NCBI GenBank assembly: GCA_027318915.1
Contig: DAHVOH010000073.1
Span: forward strand, 1-14,639
Direction of reading: 5' to 3'
DNA: 14,639 nt
Source: Clostridiales bacterium
GTDB taxonomy: Bacteria > Bacillota_E > Sulfobacillia > Sulfobacillales > JAIMBI01
Below, one piece after another: positions 1 to 7,483 of this stretch (position 1 is its first letter; each line of letters starts with the position of its first letter). Below the pieces are notes generated by a model. That model was not told where the DNA came from and did not search any database. It was given only the letters and a program-made list of their open reading frames with translations. Position numbers and translations under genes: made by a program.

Positions 1-2
1 TC

Positions 3-71
3 CTCGACTGGTTCCAAAACTATCTGGCCGCTCCGGCGGAGTCGCGAACCCCGTCCCGCCGTGATCCCTGA
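3..71 (+). CDS. Possible C-terminal tail of an unidentified protein (5' end outside window)
   Basis: From base 3 one + strand frame reads LDWFQNYLAAPAESRTPSRRDP and stops at TGA 69-71. The aromatic, amphipathic start followed by a charged, proline-rich tail is what a real C-terminus often looks like. The other two + frames over the same bases read as less protein-like. With only about 22 residues no family can be named. It would converge with the kinase gene ending at 372, and the hairpin at 136-164 lies between them, as expected for a terminator. This could still be chance. Confidence 0.35.
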   Translation, partial: LDWFQNYLAAPAESRTPSRRDP

Positions 72-371
72 CAAAGTGAGGTGAGCCCACGGCGCCCGAG
101 GACGCCCGCTGGGAGAGCCGTCGCCAGACCGATCTCGGGCGGGTCGCCGCCGGCGACCCGCCCGCGTTCGAGATGCTGCGCGACACCCTGGCCCCACGCG
201 TCGTCCGGTATCCCTCCGCACGAGGCACCCCGCCGGATGTCTTGCCCGGTATCCCGCAGGACACTGGGCTTGGGGTGTGCCCCGGCGCCTCCCACCATCG
301 GCGCCCCGCCTCCCCTGAGCCGTTGCTTTCGGTGGAGAAGGTGGCGGCAAGCTCCCCTAGTGTGAAGCCGG
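72..371. other. Intergenic region between convergent gene ends
   Basis: These 300 bases lie between the presumed gene tail ending at 71 and the stop codon of the kinase gene at 372. The only strong structure is the 13-bp hairpin at 136-164. Open frames exist on both strands, but their translations are rich in Arg, Pro, Ala and Gly without recognisable motifs, and none has a convincing ribosome binding site. I see no RNA gene. Confidence 0.5.
136..164. terminator. Perfect 13-bp GC-rich hairpin, possible bidirectional terminator
   Basis: The left arm CGGGCGGGTCGCC (136-148) is the exact reverse complement of GGCGACCCGCCCG (152-164), with a 3-base loop GCC. Flanking ATCT (132-135) and AGAT (171-174) could extend the stem past a 6-base bulge. 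It lies between two gene ends that point at each other. There is no T-run on either side, so it is not a classical intrinsic terminator. It could instead be a protein-binding or mRNA-stabilising element. Confidence 0.45.
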
Positions 372-1184
372 TCAGCGGGACGGGGTCAACCGGGCGATGT
401 GGGCCATGACGGGGTCGAACGTGCTCGCTTCCGCGGCGAGCTCCGGGGCCAGTTGCGCATGCAGGTCCAGGGCCACCAGGCGAAAGAGGGCGGCGCGGGC
501 CAGAAGCCCCGGACTTCGGGCCGGCGCCGCGACCCGTTCCACCACATCGAACCCGGCTCCGCTCCAGAGCCAGGCATCCACCGCGATGATGGCTTCGGCA
601 TAGGCCGCCGGCCGCCAGTAGGGAGAAAAATCGATGACCGCCGGCAACAGGCCCGGCGCCACCAAAACATTCCCGCTCAGATCGCCGTGAATGATCTGGG
701 GCTCAAGCGTCACGGGACAGGCCCAGGATTTCAAGAGCGAAAAGCGCGGTTCCAGCCACGAGGAGGGCGCATACGGCTCCTCGCCCCAGGCCACCCGGTC
801 CGCCGTTGCCCAGCGATGGCGGCGCCGGGTCAAACACGGCGGTTTGGGCACTTCGCGCAAAGCCGCGTGGAAGGCGCGGGCGGCTTTCAACACGGACTCC
901 GAGCCGCCGGGCGCGGGTGAACCCACGACACGGCGGGAGGCGACCCAACCCTCGACGACCCAACTGCCGTCCGAGGCGGCGACGGGGCGCGCGACGCGAA
1001 ATCCGTCTTCGTCCACGCGGCTCAACACCTCACAGGTCCAACGGGCTTCTTCCACATCGTCCACCGGTTTCAAAAAGACATCGCCGGCGACCCATGTGCG
1101 GCCCTCCCACCATCGAGGCCGCGCCCGGAGACCAAACGCCCGGGTCACCGCCTCCGGCGGCGCCTTCTCCGCATCCTGATCCAC
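372..1184 (-). CDS. Aminoglycoside-phosphotransferase-like small-molecule kinase (TIGR02569-type)
   Basis: This 270-residue protein has the catalytic features of the APH/choline-kinase fold. HGDLSGN at residues 166-172 carries the catalytic Asp168 and metal-binding Asn172, and IDF at 184-186 carries the second metal-binding Asp185. A lysine in VFLKP (residue 39) is a candidate for the ATP-binding lysine. The order GFRVARP, then HGDLSGNVL, then VIDFSPYWRP, closely recalls the uncharacterised TIGR02569 family, best known from actinobacteria. That match is from memory. I chose the GTG start at 1184 because GGAAGGAG lies 9 bases upstream. The same frame is open to 1523, but that part has no family features. 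The substrate is unknown, and antibiotic resistance should not be assumed. It stands alone, 241 bases downstream of the glycosidase gene on the same strand. Confidence 0.8.
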   Translation of the reverse strand: MDQDAEKAPPEAVTRAFGLRARPRWWEGRTWVAGDVFLKPVDDVEEARWTCEVLSRVDEDGFRVARPVAASDGSWVVEGWVASRRVVGSPAPGGSESVLKAARAFHAALREVPKPPCLTRRRHRWATADRVAWGEEPYAPSSWLEPRFSLLKSWACPVTLEPQIIHGDLSGNVLVAPGLLPAVIDFSPYWRPAAYAEAIIAVDAWLWSGAGFDVVERVAAPARSPGLLARAALFRLVALDLHAQLAPELAAEASTFDPVMAHIARLTPSR

Positions 1185-1425
1185 AACGGCCCGCTCCTTC
1201 CGGCTGAGTTCGGAATTTAGGGGAAAATGCCGGGGGCGCCCTCCTCGCCGGGTCTGTCCAACTCGGGCGTCGGTAGAAAGGCGAGGCCCACCTGAAGACA
1301 GCGTACCAGAAGCGCCGGGGGCGGAGCCGGCGGGCGTCCCGACCGCCCGGCGCGAGGACCGGAGCGGCCGAGTGCACCCGGGAACGCCGGTCGCCCGGGA
1401 GGCTAGGGCCGGGCACCCGGATCCC

Positions 1426-2751
1426 TCAGGGCGTTGGGTTGTCGAACCCGCCATCGCGATTGGTCCAACAGGCAGGCAGCCATGAACCCTGCGCCACCAG
1501 CAATGCGTCCACCAGCCGGACAATCTCCCCCAGCCGAAGCCGCGTGGCTAAGAGCGGGTCTAAGGCGGCGGCCTGATACAAGAGGTCCCGGTCCCCCCTG
1601 AGCGCCGCCCGCACCGTCAGCTCCTGCACCCCGATGGCCTGGCGGTTCAACGCGGCGGGGCCCGACGGGAGAGTTCCGATCTGGGTGGGCCATATGGCGT
1701 CTGCCTCCACCAAACACGGCACTTCCACCAGGGCGTCGGGCGGCAGGTTGGCGATGGCGCCCCGGTTGGGCACGTTGCCGTAGAACACCAAGGGATCTCC
1801 CGTGATACGCGCGGCCACAATGCGGGGAGCGTACTCCGGGCTGGCCGGCACCATGAGCGAGCCGGGCTCCCGGACACGGCCCTTCAGATCGTCAAACTTG
1901 AGCAGGCTGTTGCGACTGCGCCGGAGATACTCGCCCACCGGGATGTGCAGGCGGTCCACTTCGTCATCGTGCGGGAGAAAGTAGGGCACGTATTCGGCAT
2001 TGTGCTCGGAGGATTCGGTGACAAAGCGTCCAAATAGCCGCAACAACTCAAAGCGCACCGGATCCTGCGCAAAGACCGCGGGATCCCGGGCTAGCTCCCG
2101 AAGCCGCGGGTACAGATCCTCTCCTCGGTGTCCCAGCTTGAGCAACCAGGCCATGTGGTTGATGCCCGCCGACATCCAGTCCAGCTCCGCGAAGGGCACT
2201 TCGAGATAGCCCGCCAGGGCCCGGGCGGTGTATTCGGCGCTGTGACAGAGACCCACGGCTGTCACCTCCGGCACCTCGACGGCCACCGCCCACATCACCA
2301 TGGCCATGGGATTGGTGTAGTTGAGAAGCCAGGCGTCCGGCGCCACCCGGCGGAGGGTGCGCGCGATGTCCACCACCACGGGAATCGTCCGCAGGGCACG
2401 CGAAATGCCGCCGATGCCGAGGGTATCGCCGATGGTTTGGCGGATCCCATAGGCCGCCGGGACGTCAAAATCAAGCTGAGTCGCTGTCATGCCCCCCACT
2501 TGGATCTCGTTCAAACAAAAGTCGACGCCGGTCAGCGCCGTCTCCAACTCCCGGCTGGCGCGGACCCGTCCCCGGCCCCCCACCTCCCCCTGGATGCGGT
2601 GGACCAAGCGCTCGCTGAGGGCCAGCCGCTCTTCGTCCACGTCCATCAAGCTGAACGCCACGTCCCGGGTTGCCGGCGCGCGCATTAAGTCGCTGACCAC
2701 TTGTTGCGTAAACTGCATGCTGCCCGCACCCACGATGGCTACTTCCGCCAT
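1426..2751 (-). CDS. melA: Alpha-galactosidase-type glycosidase, glycoside hydrolase family 4 (MelA-like)
   Basis: This cytoplasmic glycosidase of 441 residues is close in length to E. coli MelA (about 450). GH4 enzymes use NAD+ and a divalent metal, usually Mn2+, and cleave through transient oxidation at C3 of the sugar. The NAD-binding GAGS motif is at residues 8-11. It is followed by NEIQVGG (81-87), GDTLGIGGISRALRTIP (108-124), NYTNPM (144-149), GLCHS (167-171, metal ligand Cys169) and GINHM (196-200, metal ligand His199). VTESSEHNAEY (244-254) and PTQIGTLP (355-362) follow as in MelA. The ATG at 2751 has AGGAGG five bases upstream. The gene diverges from the SIS gene at 3235. The fit is better to the alpha-galactosidase branch than to 6-phospho-glucosidases, but the exact glycoside cannot be read from sequence. 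No sugar transporter is adjacent. Confidence 0.88.
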   Translation of the reverse strand: MAEVAIVGAGSMQFTQQVVSDLMRAPATRDVAFSLMDVDEERLALSERLVHRIQGEVGGRGRVRASRELETALTGVDFCLNEIQVGGMTATQLDFDVPAAYGIRQTIGDTLGIGGISRALRTIPVVVDIARTLRRVAPDAWLLNYTNPMAMVMWAVAVEVPEVTAVGLCHSAEYTARALAGYLEVPFAELDWMSAGINHMAWLLKLGHRGEDLYPRLRELARDPAVFAQDPVRFELLRLFGRFVTESSEHNAEYVPYFLPHDDEVDRLHIPVGEYLRRSRNSLLKFDDLKGRVREPGSLMVPASPEYAPRIVAARITGDPLVFYGNVPNRGAIANLPPDALVEVPCLVEADAIWPTQIGTLPSGPAALNRQAIGVQELTVRAALRGDRDLLYQAAALDPLLATRLRLGEIVRLVDALLVAQGSWLPACWTNRDGGFDNPTP

Positions 2752-3234
2752 GTCTGCCTCCTCACACCGAATCGCCACGCGCCGTAATCGTCGTTCACCC
2801 AACGGGGCCGGAACCGCGGGTCCGATCAGGCAGCCGGCTTTGACCGGGGCGTGCCGGGCCCGAACGGCGGCGGATCCCACCCGTTGTCCGGAAATATTCG
2901 CGGATAGCACCCCGGTTCCTCCGCAAGCCGGCTCATCGTCCAAACTGATGGCGACAGCCCCGCCCGGCATGCCGCGCATGGCGATCCCGCCGGCATTGGC
3001 CCGGCCGGGCGGGGGAGCGACTCCGGCAATCACGGGGGAGACCCGTCGTCCCGACCGTCACCCGCCGGGCCGGCGACTTTTCCCGGATGGAAAGGGACTC
3101 GGTACGCCCATGCCGAACGGCAGATACACAGCGTGATTCCGGGCCGGCTCCCCCGGCTGCGGGCCGCATCGATGTCATAGGCGCGGGTGGCCGGGCGCGA
3201 ACCGCCCCCGGCGATCACGCCGAGGGAGGACAGT
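2752..3234. promoter_or_regulatory. Divergent intergenic region between the GH4 and SIS genes
   Basis: This 483-base stretch must contain promoters for both divergent genes. It holds the large inverted repeat at 2958-3014. Strong Shine-Dalgarno sequences sit at both ends: AGGAGG before the GH4 start and GGGAGGA before the SIS start. The GH4 frame stays open upstream to about 3033, but that translation lacks GH4 features. I could not identify a convincing -35/-10 pair, a catabolite-repression site or a riboswitch by eye. Confidence 0.55.
2958..3014. repeat. Nested inverted repeat in the divergent promoter region
   Basis: CCCCGCCCGGC (2958-2968) is the exact reverse complement of GCCGGGCGGGG (3004-3014). 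Just inside it, ATGCCG (2969-2974) is the exact reverse complement of CGGCAT (2991-2996). The two stems stack on the left side and are separated by a 7-base bulge on the right. The structure lies roughly midway between the two divergent starts, so it could be an operator, a DNA cruciform or a leader structure. GC-rich DNA makes chance stems common, but 11+6 pairs in one spot is more than usual. Confidence 0.4.
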
Positions 3235-4221
3235 ATGGCGGGCGAACACATTGAGCACTTGATTTCCACGCAATTTGACGCATGGCCGGAGGCCGTCGCG
3301 GCCACGGCCCGCGTCACGGTGGCGGAGCCGCTCCTGTTCTGCGGCAGCGGCTCTTCTTACTACCTGGCCGTGGTGGCGGCCGACGTCGCCCGGCGTCTCG
3401 GCATCCAAGCGTCCGCGCTGCCGTCGGCCGACTGTGTTCTGGAGCCGGATCTTGCCTTCCCGAACGGCATCGGCACGGTCATTGTCATTTCCCGCTCCGG
3501 AGCCACCACGGAGGCGCTCTGGGCGGCTCGTGCCGCCCGCGCGGCCGGCGCTCGGGTCCTCGCGTTCACCTGCGCCCCGCAGAGCCCGCTGGGAGAAGAC
3601 GCCTCTCAGAGCGTGGTCCTGCCGCAGGGGGAGGATCACACCGTGGTTATGATCCGCTCCTTCACCACCCTGTTGATGGCCCTTCAGGCGCTGTTGGCAA
3701 GACACCGGGGTCAATCCGTCCCGGACGCCCGGCTTCGAGCCGCCGGACCCGCCCTGGTGGCTGCCGGGCGGGCGCGGTTGGCCCCCTGGTTTGGTGAAAG
3801 ACGCCTTCGTCGACTTGTTGTGCTGGGCGGCGGCGTGCGTTGGGGCATCGCCCTGGAAGGGATGCTGAAAGCTCTTGAAATGACGGACCAGCCGGCGGTG
3901 GCGTTTGTCCCTCTGGAGTACCGGCATGGTCCGTGGGGCGCCCTGACGGGTGACGACGGGGTGATTTTGCTCAGCCGAGCCGTGAGCTCCTCCCATGACC
4001 GGCGTCTGACCGAAGAACTCCGCCGGCGCACCGACCACGTGCTGACGGTTGGTGCCGGTGAGGCGGATGTGGCTTGGCCCGCCGAGGAGGCGCTGGCCGA
4101 TCTCTGGACCGGCCCGTTGGCCATCGTGCCGCTCCAGCTGCTGGCGTGGCAATGGGCGCTGTCCGTCGGCCTGGATCCGGATCGTCCGCCCAACCTGACC
4201 AAGGTGGTCGACCTCTCTTGA
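3235..4221 (+). CDS. SIS-domain sugar isomerase/deaminase or deglycase (GlmS C-terminal, AgaS/FrlB-like)
   Basis: This 328-residue protein consists of two SIS (sugar isomerase) domains without the glutaminase domain of GlmS. The phosphosugar-binding motifs are GSGSS (37-41) and SRSGATTE (86-93). The second domain has LEGMLKALE (207-215), EYRHGPWGAL (228-237, His231) and the C-terminal DPDRPPNLTKVV (314-325, Lys323), matching the isomerase active-site segments of GlmS. Related stand-alone proteins deaminate amino-sugar phosphates (AgaS type) or remove an amine from glycated amino-acid phosphates (FrlB type). The sequence does not say which. The ATG at 3235 has GGGAGGA a few bases upstream. It diverges from the GH4 glycosidase and converges with the amidohydrolase, suggesting a shared catabolic role. 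No sugar kinase is directly adjacent. The PfkB kinase lies about 7 kb away. Confidence 0.82.
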   Translation: MAGEHIEHLISTQFDAWPEAVAATARVTVAEPLLFCGSGSSYYLAVVAADVARRLGIQASALPSADCVLEPDLAFPNGIGTVIVISRSGATTEALWAARAARAAGARVLAFTCAPQSPLGEDASQSVVLPQGEDHTVVMIRSFTTLLMALQALLARHRGQSVPDARLRAAGPALVAAGRARLAPWFGERRLRRLVVLGGGVRWGIALEGMLKALEMTDQPAVAFVPLEYRHGPWGALTGDDGVILLSRAVSSSHDRRLTEELRRRTDHVLTVGAGEADVAWPAEEALADLWTGPLAIVPLQLLAWQWALSVGLDPDRPPNLTKVVDLS

Positions 4222-4580
4222 CGTGACCGGCAGCCCCAGGGAACGGCACGGCCATCGCCAGGCGGAGCCGAAACGCACGATGCCTCCCCATGGCCTCAGA
4301 TCCCCGCGATGGCCGGCGGGCGTTGCGACACTGCGATCGATCCGCGCGCCGGCCCGCGATGAGCCCGGAACCCGGACGTCCGGCAAGGCCCTGAGGGTGG
4401 AGCGCCCGGACGGGCGGGAGAAGCAGGCGGCGCCGCGGAGTGCCACCCCATCGGCAGTCCAGGTGGGGCAACGCCGACGCCCGTGAACCTCTGGCCCCCG
4501 CCCCGAGCGGGTCCGCGCCCCGGGCATGGGTCCGGCCCTCCGTATCCGGCCCGCGCAACGAGGGCGCCGGGCGATATGCC
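4222..4580. other. Intergenic region between convergent SIS and amidohydrolase genes
   Basis: These 359 bases separate the stop codons of two genes that face each other. They hold one copy of the CCGGAC(G/T)TCCGG palindrome (4372-4383) and a short CGCCCG-GA-CGGGCG stem further right. Open frames cross the region on both strands, but none reads as a known protein or has a good start. No clear terminator with a T-run is visible. Confidence 0.5.
4372..4383. repeat. Intergenic 12-bp palindrome CCGGACGTCCGG, copy 1
   Basis: A perfect 12-base palindrome in the region between the SIS and amidohydrolase stop codons. An identical site is at 10049-10060 and a near-identical one at 5972-5983, all outside genes. 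It could be an operator or a spaced small repeat. Confidence 0.35.
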
Positions 4581-5660
4581 CTACCGGCCCGTCTGCCGGG
4601 CGTCGACCACCGGCGCCAACCGCGGCACCAGCGCCAAGGCGGCTCCGTAATACAACTGCCGCAACGGCTCTTCCGACAGTCCCAGGCCATAGATGCGCCA
4701 GCGCCCCTGAGCGCCGGGCGCGGCTTCGGGATCTCCCGTATAGGGGAAATATTCGTCCTGGGTTTCCAAGAGGCGATAGACCACCCGATATTCCCGGGCT
4801 TTGGCGGGCCAGTCGTCCAGTCCAAACACCACCCGCCCGGCATAGTCGGTCAGGAACCGGCGCGCCGTGTACGGCTGGCGGCCCAACTCCGCCGTGCGCG
4901 CGGCAATATCCACCGTGAGATTGGGGCAGCGGTCCAACATCCGGCCCACCCGGTCCAGGTCTTCGGCCAGCGAGGCTACATGGGCGCCGATGAAGCGGGT
5001 GCCCGGGTGTTGCGACACCATCGCTTCAAACTGATCCAAGAGCGCGTCAAAGGGAGGAAAGTCGGCGCCGTAAAAATGCCAGTCCGGGTGGCGGACCAAC
5101 TCTTCGTAGCGTTCATTGGCCGCGTCCAGCGGTTCGAAAAAGGCCATGGGGTCGGCCGTGTGAATCAAGACGGGCAGTCCCAGTTCGCCGGCTGTTGCGA
5201 ACAGCGGGCTCAGGCGCTCATCGTCCAAGCGCACCAGGCGGCCGTTCCCGTCTCTGCGGGTGAGACCCACATCTTTCCAGATCTTGAGACCTTCCGCCCC
5301 GGCGGTCGCCGCGCGGCGCAAGTCCTCGGCCAGGCGTTCGCCGACGTCCGGAAATCCCAAGTGCCGGTCCCAGTCACAGGTGGTAAACACCACAAATCGG
5401 TCCGGATACGGCTCGCGAAACCGGGCAAGATGCTCGCGCAGCCGCTCCCCGTTGCCGCCGTCCAAATCGACCATCGCGGCCACGCCGGCAGCATCCAGCT
5501 CGTCCACCAGCGCGGGGACATCGCTCACCTGCCACGGCCCTCCCCACTGGCTGTGATTGTGCATGTCAATCACGGGAAAACGGGGTCGCTCGATCCGATG
5601 CTCCGCGACCCGGAGCATGGGTCGCGGACGGTATTCCGACAACCGCAAATCGTCGCTCAT
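4581..5660 (-). CDS. Metal-dependent hydrolase of the amidohydrolase (Amidohydro_2-type) superfamily
   Basis: This 359-residue protein looks like a TIM-barrel metal hydrolase. VIDMHNHS (residues 30-37) supplies the N-terminal metal-binding His34 and His36. GLKIWKD (124-130), VLIHTADP (164-171, His167), FIGAHVAS (223-230, His227) and VVFGLDDWP (277-285, Asp282) follow in the order of the strand-end motifs of the fold. The C-terminal IYGLGLSEEPLRQLYYGAA recalls the usual closing segment of these proteins. Members hydrolyse, decarboxylate or hydrate varied small molecules, so the substrate is not predictable. The ATG at 5660 fits the domain start, although its ribosome site (GGACCAGG) is weak. 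The same frame is open further upstream without family features. It lies 424 bases downstream of glcD on the same strand and probably has its own promoter. Confidence 0.8.
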   Translation of the reverse strand: MSDDLRLSEYRPRPMLRVAEHRIERPRFPVIDMHNHSQWGGPWQVSDVPALVDELDAAGVAAMVDLDGGNGERLREHLARFREPYPDRFVVFTTCDWDRHLGFPDVGERLAEDLRRAATAGAEGLKIWKDVGLTRRDGNGRLVRLDDERLSPLFATAGELGLPVLIHTADPMAFFEPLDAANERYEELVRHPDWHFYGADFPPFDALLDQFEAMVSQHPGTRFIGAHVASLAEDLDRVGRMLDRCPNLTVDIAARTAELGRQPYTARRFLTDYAGRVVFGLDDWPAKAREYRVVYRLLETQDEYFPYTGDPEAAPGAQGRWRIYGLGLSEEPLRQLYYGAALALVPRLAPVVDARQTGR

Positions 5661-6084
5661 CCAAGACCTGGTCCCAAGGGCTTGACCGCGTCGCGACGGC
5701 AGATGCCGCCGATGGCCACGCCGGACCAGGATGTCACCTCTTTCGGATTGGACTGCTGCCCGCCAAAGACGCATCGGTCGGCTTCTCGTCGCGGTCCGCA
5801 AAGTCCTGCCGCCAACGCCTTTTCCCGGGACGGCGGCTCAGGCCGGGCACCAACCCGGGCCTCGGCGGCCGGTCTGCGCCATGCCGGCGACGGGTGGCGT
5901 GCAGGCACCGATCCCCGGATGTGACCATCGCTCATTCGGGGGCCCGCGCTCGTGATGGCCGGCGGCATCGCCCGGACTTCCGGCGAAGCTTTTTGTGGTT
6001 CTCGTCGCGTTCGGCGTCCACGATGGCCGCGCCGCGCGGTCCGGCTGTCCGAGTTGGGGTCTGCGCGCCCATAGAGCCCGCGCG
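5661..6084. promoter_or_regulatory. Intergenic region between glcD stop and amidohydrolase start
   Basis: This 424-base gap is upstream of the amidohydrolase and downstream of glcD, both on the - strand. It carries the variant palindrome CCGGACTTCCGG at 5972-5983. It is long enough for a glc terminator plus a separate promoter, but I could not pick out a convincing pair of promoter boxes. Short open frames on the - strand reach the amidohydrolase start without recognisable motifs. A decayed gene or a leader RNA cannot be excluded. Confidence 0.45.
5972..5983. repeat. Intergenic palindrome variant CCGGACTTCCGG, copy 2
   Basis: Arms CCGGA and TCCGG are perfect complements around a CT centre. 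It differs by one base from the sites at 4372-4383 and 10049-10060. It lies between glcD and the amidohydrolase gene, about 310 bases upstream of the amidohydrolase start. Confidence 0.3.
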
Positions 6085-7455
6085 CTACCCCCCGCTCCCG
6101 TCGGAGACGGCGTCCAAGAATATCTTGCCGGGATTGAGACGCCCGTCGGGATCGAAGGCGGATTTGACGGCGCGCTGAAAGGCCATCTCCTTCGGGGTCA
6201 ATTGCCGCGCGAAGTCCTCACGCTTCTCCAATCCCACCCCATGCTCGCCCGTGACGCTGCCTCCCAATGCCAGGCAGACGTCCAAGACCTCGTGGCCCGC
6301 GGCCTCCACCCGCCGAACCTCCGCCAAGTCGCGGCCATCGTACAGCAGCAGCGGATGCAAATTGCCGTCACCGGCATGAAAGACATTGGCGATGCGGAGG
6401 TCGCGGCGGCGGGCCACTTCCTCAATAGCCCGCAGGGCTTCGGGCAGCCGGCTCCGGGGAATCACCCCGTCCTGCACGTAATAGCGGGGAGAAATCAAGC
6501 CCATGGCGCCAAAGGCGGTCTTGCGATTGGCCCACCACAGGGCGCGTTCGCGATCGCTGGAGGCCCGGCGCACCGTCCGCACGTGATGGCGGGCCAAAAT
6601 GGCCTCCACCTCGGCCGCCTCCTCCTGCACCTGCTCCGCCAAGCCATCCAGCTCCACCAGCAGGACAGCCCTCAGGTCCAGCGGATATCCCACGTGATAC
6701 TGACCCCGCTCCACCGCCGTGACGGCCAGCCGATCCATCATCTCAAGCGCCGCCGGCACAATCCCCGCCGCAATGATGGCGGACACGGCGCGGCTCGCGT
6801 CGTCAACGTCGTCAAAGACGGCCTGCACCGTCGCCTGCGTCTCCGGTATGGGCACAAGGCGGACCCACGCCCGCGTCACGATGCCCAGGGTCCCCTCGGA
6901 TCCCACCACCAGCGCCAAGGTGTCGCTGCCGTCCACATCCCCGGACAGCGAGCCCACCCGACTCTCCCGCCCGTCCGCCCAGACCACGTCGGCCATCAGG
7001 ACATGATTAAGCGTCACGCCGTACTTGAGGCAATGCGGTCCGCCGGCATTTTCGGCGATATTGCCGCCGATGGTGCAAGCCTGCTGCGACGAAGGATCCG
7101 GGGCATAGGCCAGACCCCACCGCGCCGCTTCTCGGCTCACCCAGGCGTTGATCACGCCGGGCTCCACCTCCGCCACCCGCAGCACCGGATCGACCGCCAC
7201 CACGCGATTCATCCGCGACAGATGCACGACCACTCCGCTCTTGGCCGCAATCGCCCCACCGGACAGGCTGGTGCCGCCGCCTCGCGCCACCACGGCCACA
7301 CCATGGCGCGCCAGCGTGCGAACCACCTCCGTGACCTGATCGGCCCGGCTCGGCCAGACCACCGCCTGCGGGCGAGCGGTGATCAGCGTGTAAGCATCCT
7401 GCGCGTACGCGTCCAAGAGCGCGGGCGCCGTCCCCACCGCGTCGCTTCCCACCAC
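6085..7455 (-). CDS. glcD: Glycolate oxidase FAD-binding subunit GlcD
   Basis: GlcD is the flavin subunit that oxidises glycolate, and in some relatives D-lactate, to the 2-keto acid. From the chosen start the protein has 456 residues. The FAD-binding RGGGTSLSGG is at 58-67. The typical TIGGNIAENAGGPHCLKYG, VVGSEGTLGIVT, NVFHAGDGNLHPL, GGSVTGEHGVGLEK and FDPDGRLNPGKIF segments follow in order to the C-terminus. The start is uncertain because no ATG is available. GTG 7455 has GGAGG 11 bases upstream. TTG 7464 is in frame, but that GGAGG is only two bases away. Homologous sequence (LLEDLRR) continues slightly upstream of 7455, which favours a start at or before 7464. The gene follows glcF by 19 to 28 bases and is the last of the glcE-glcF-glcD operon. 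Confidence 0.9.
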   Translation of the reverse strand: MVGSDAVGTAPALLDAYAQDAYTLITARPQAVVWPSRADQVTEVVRTLARHGVAVVARGGGTSLSGGAIAAKSGVVVHLSRMNRVVAVDPVLRVAEVEPGVINAWVSREAARWGLAYAPDPSSQQACTIGGNIAENAGGPHCLKYGVTLNHVLMADVVWADGRESRVGSLSGDVDGSDTLALVVGSEGTLGIVTRAWVRLVPIPETQATVQAVFDDVDDASRAVSAIIAAGIVPAALEMMDRLAVTAVERGQYHVGYPLDLRAVLLVELDGLAEQVQEEAAEVEAILARHHVRTVRRASSDRERALWWANRKTAFGAMGLISPRYYVQDGVIPRSRLPEALRAIEEVARRRDLRIANVFHAGDGNLHPLLLYDGRDLAEVRRVEAAGHEVLDVCLALGGSVTGEHGVGLEKREDFARQLTPKEMAFQRAVKSAFDPDGRLNPGKIFLDAVSDGSGG

Positions 7456-7483
7456 CCGGCGCAAGTCCTCCAGAAGGCCCGTG

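Noticed and set aside
300..371. A T-box-like GGTGG...GGC stretch on the + strand
   Set aside because: It does not match the conserved T-box antiterminator core, and no + strand gene lies downstream; the next gene is on the other strand.
372..1184. Annotation of the kinase as an antibiotic resistance gene
   Set aside because: The APH fold is shared by many metabolic kinases, and the overall pattern fits an uncharacterised family better than known resistance enzymes.
2752..3033. In-frame extension of the GH4 gene upstream of 2751
   Set aside because: The frame stays open for about 94 codons, but the NAD-binding GAGS motif lies where expected only from the ATG at 2751, which has AGGAGG upstream. 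The extension has no family features and is explained by high GC content.
4222..4580. Possible protein or intrinsic terminator between the convergent genes
   Set aside because: Translations in all frames lack recognisable motifs or a good start, and the short stems have no following T-run.
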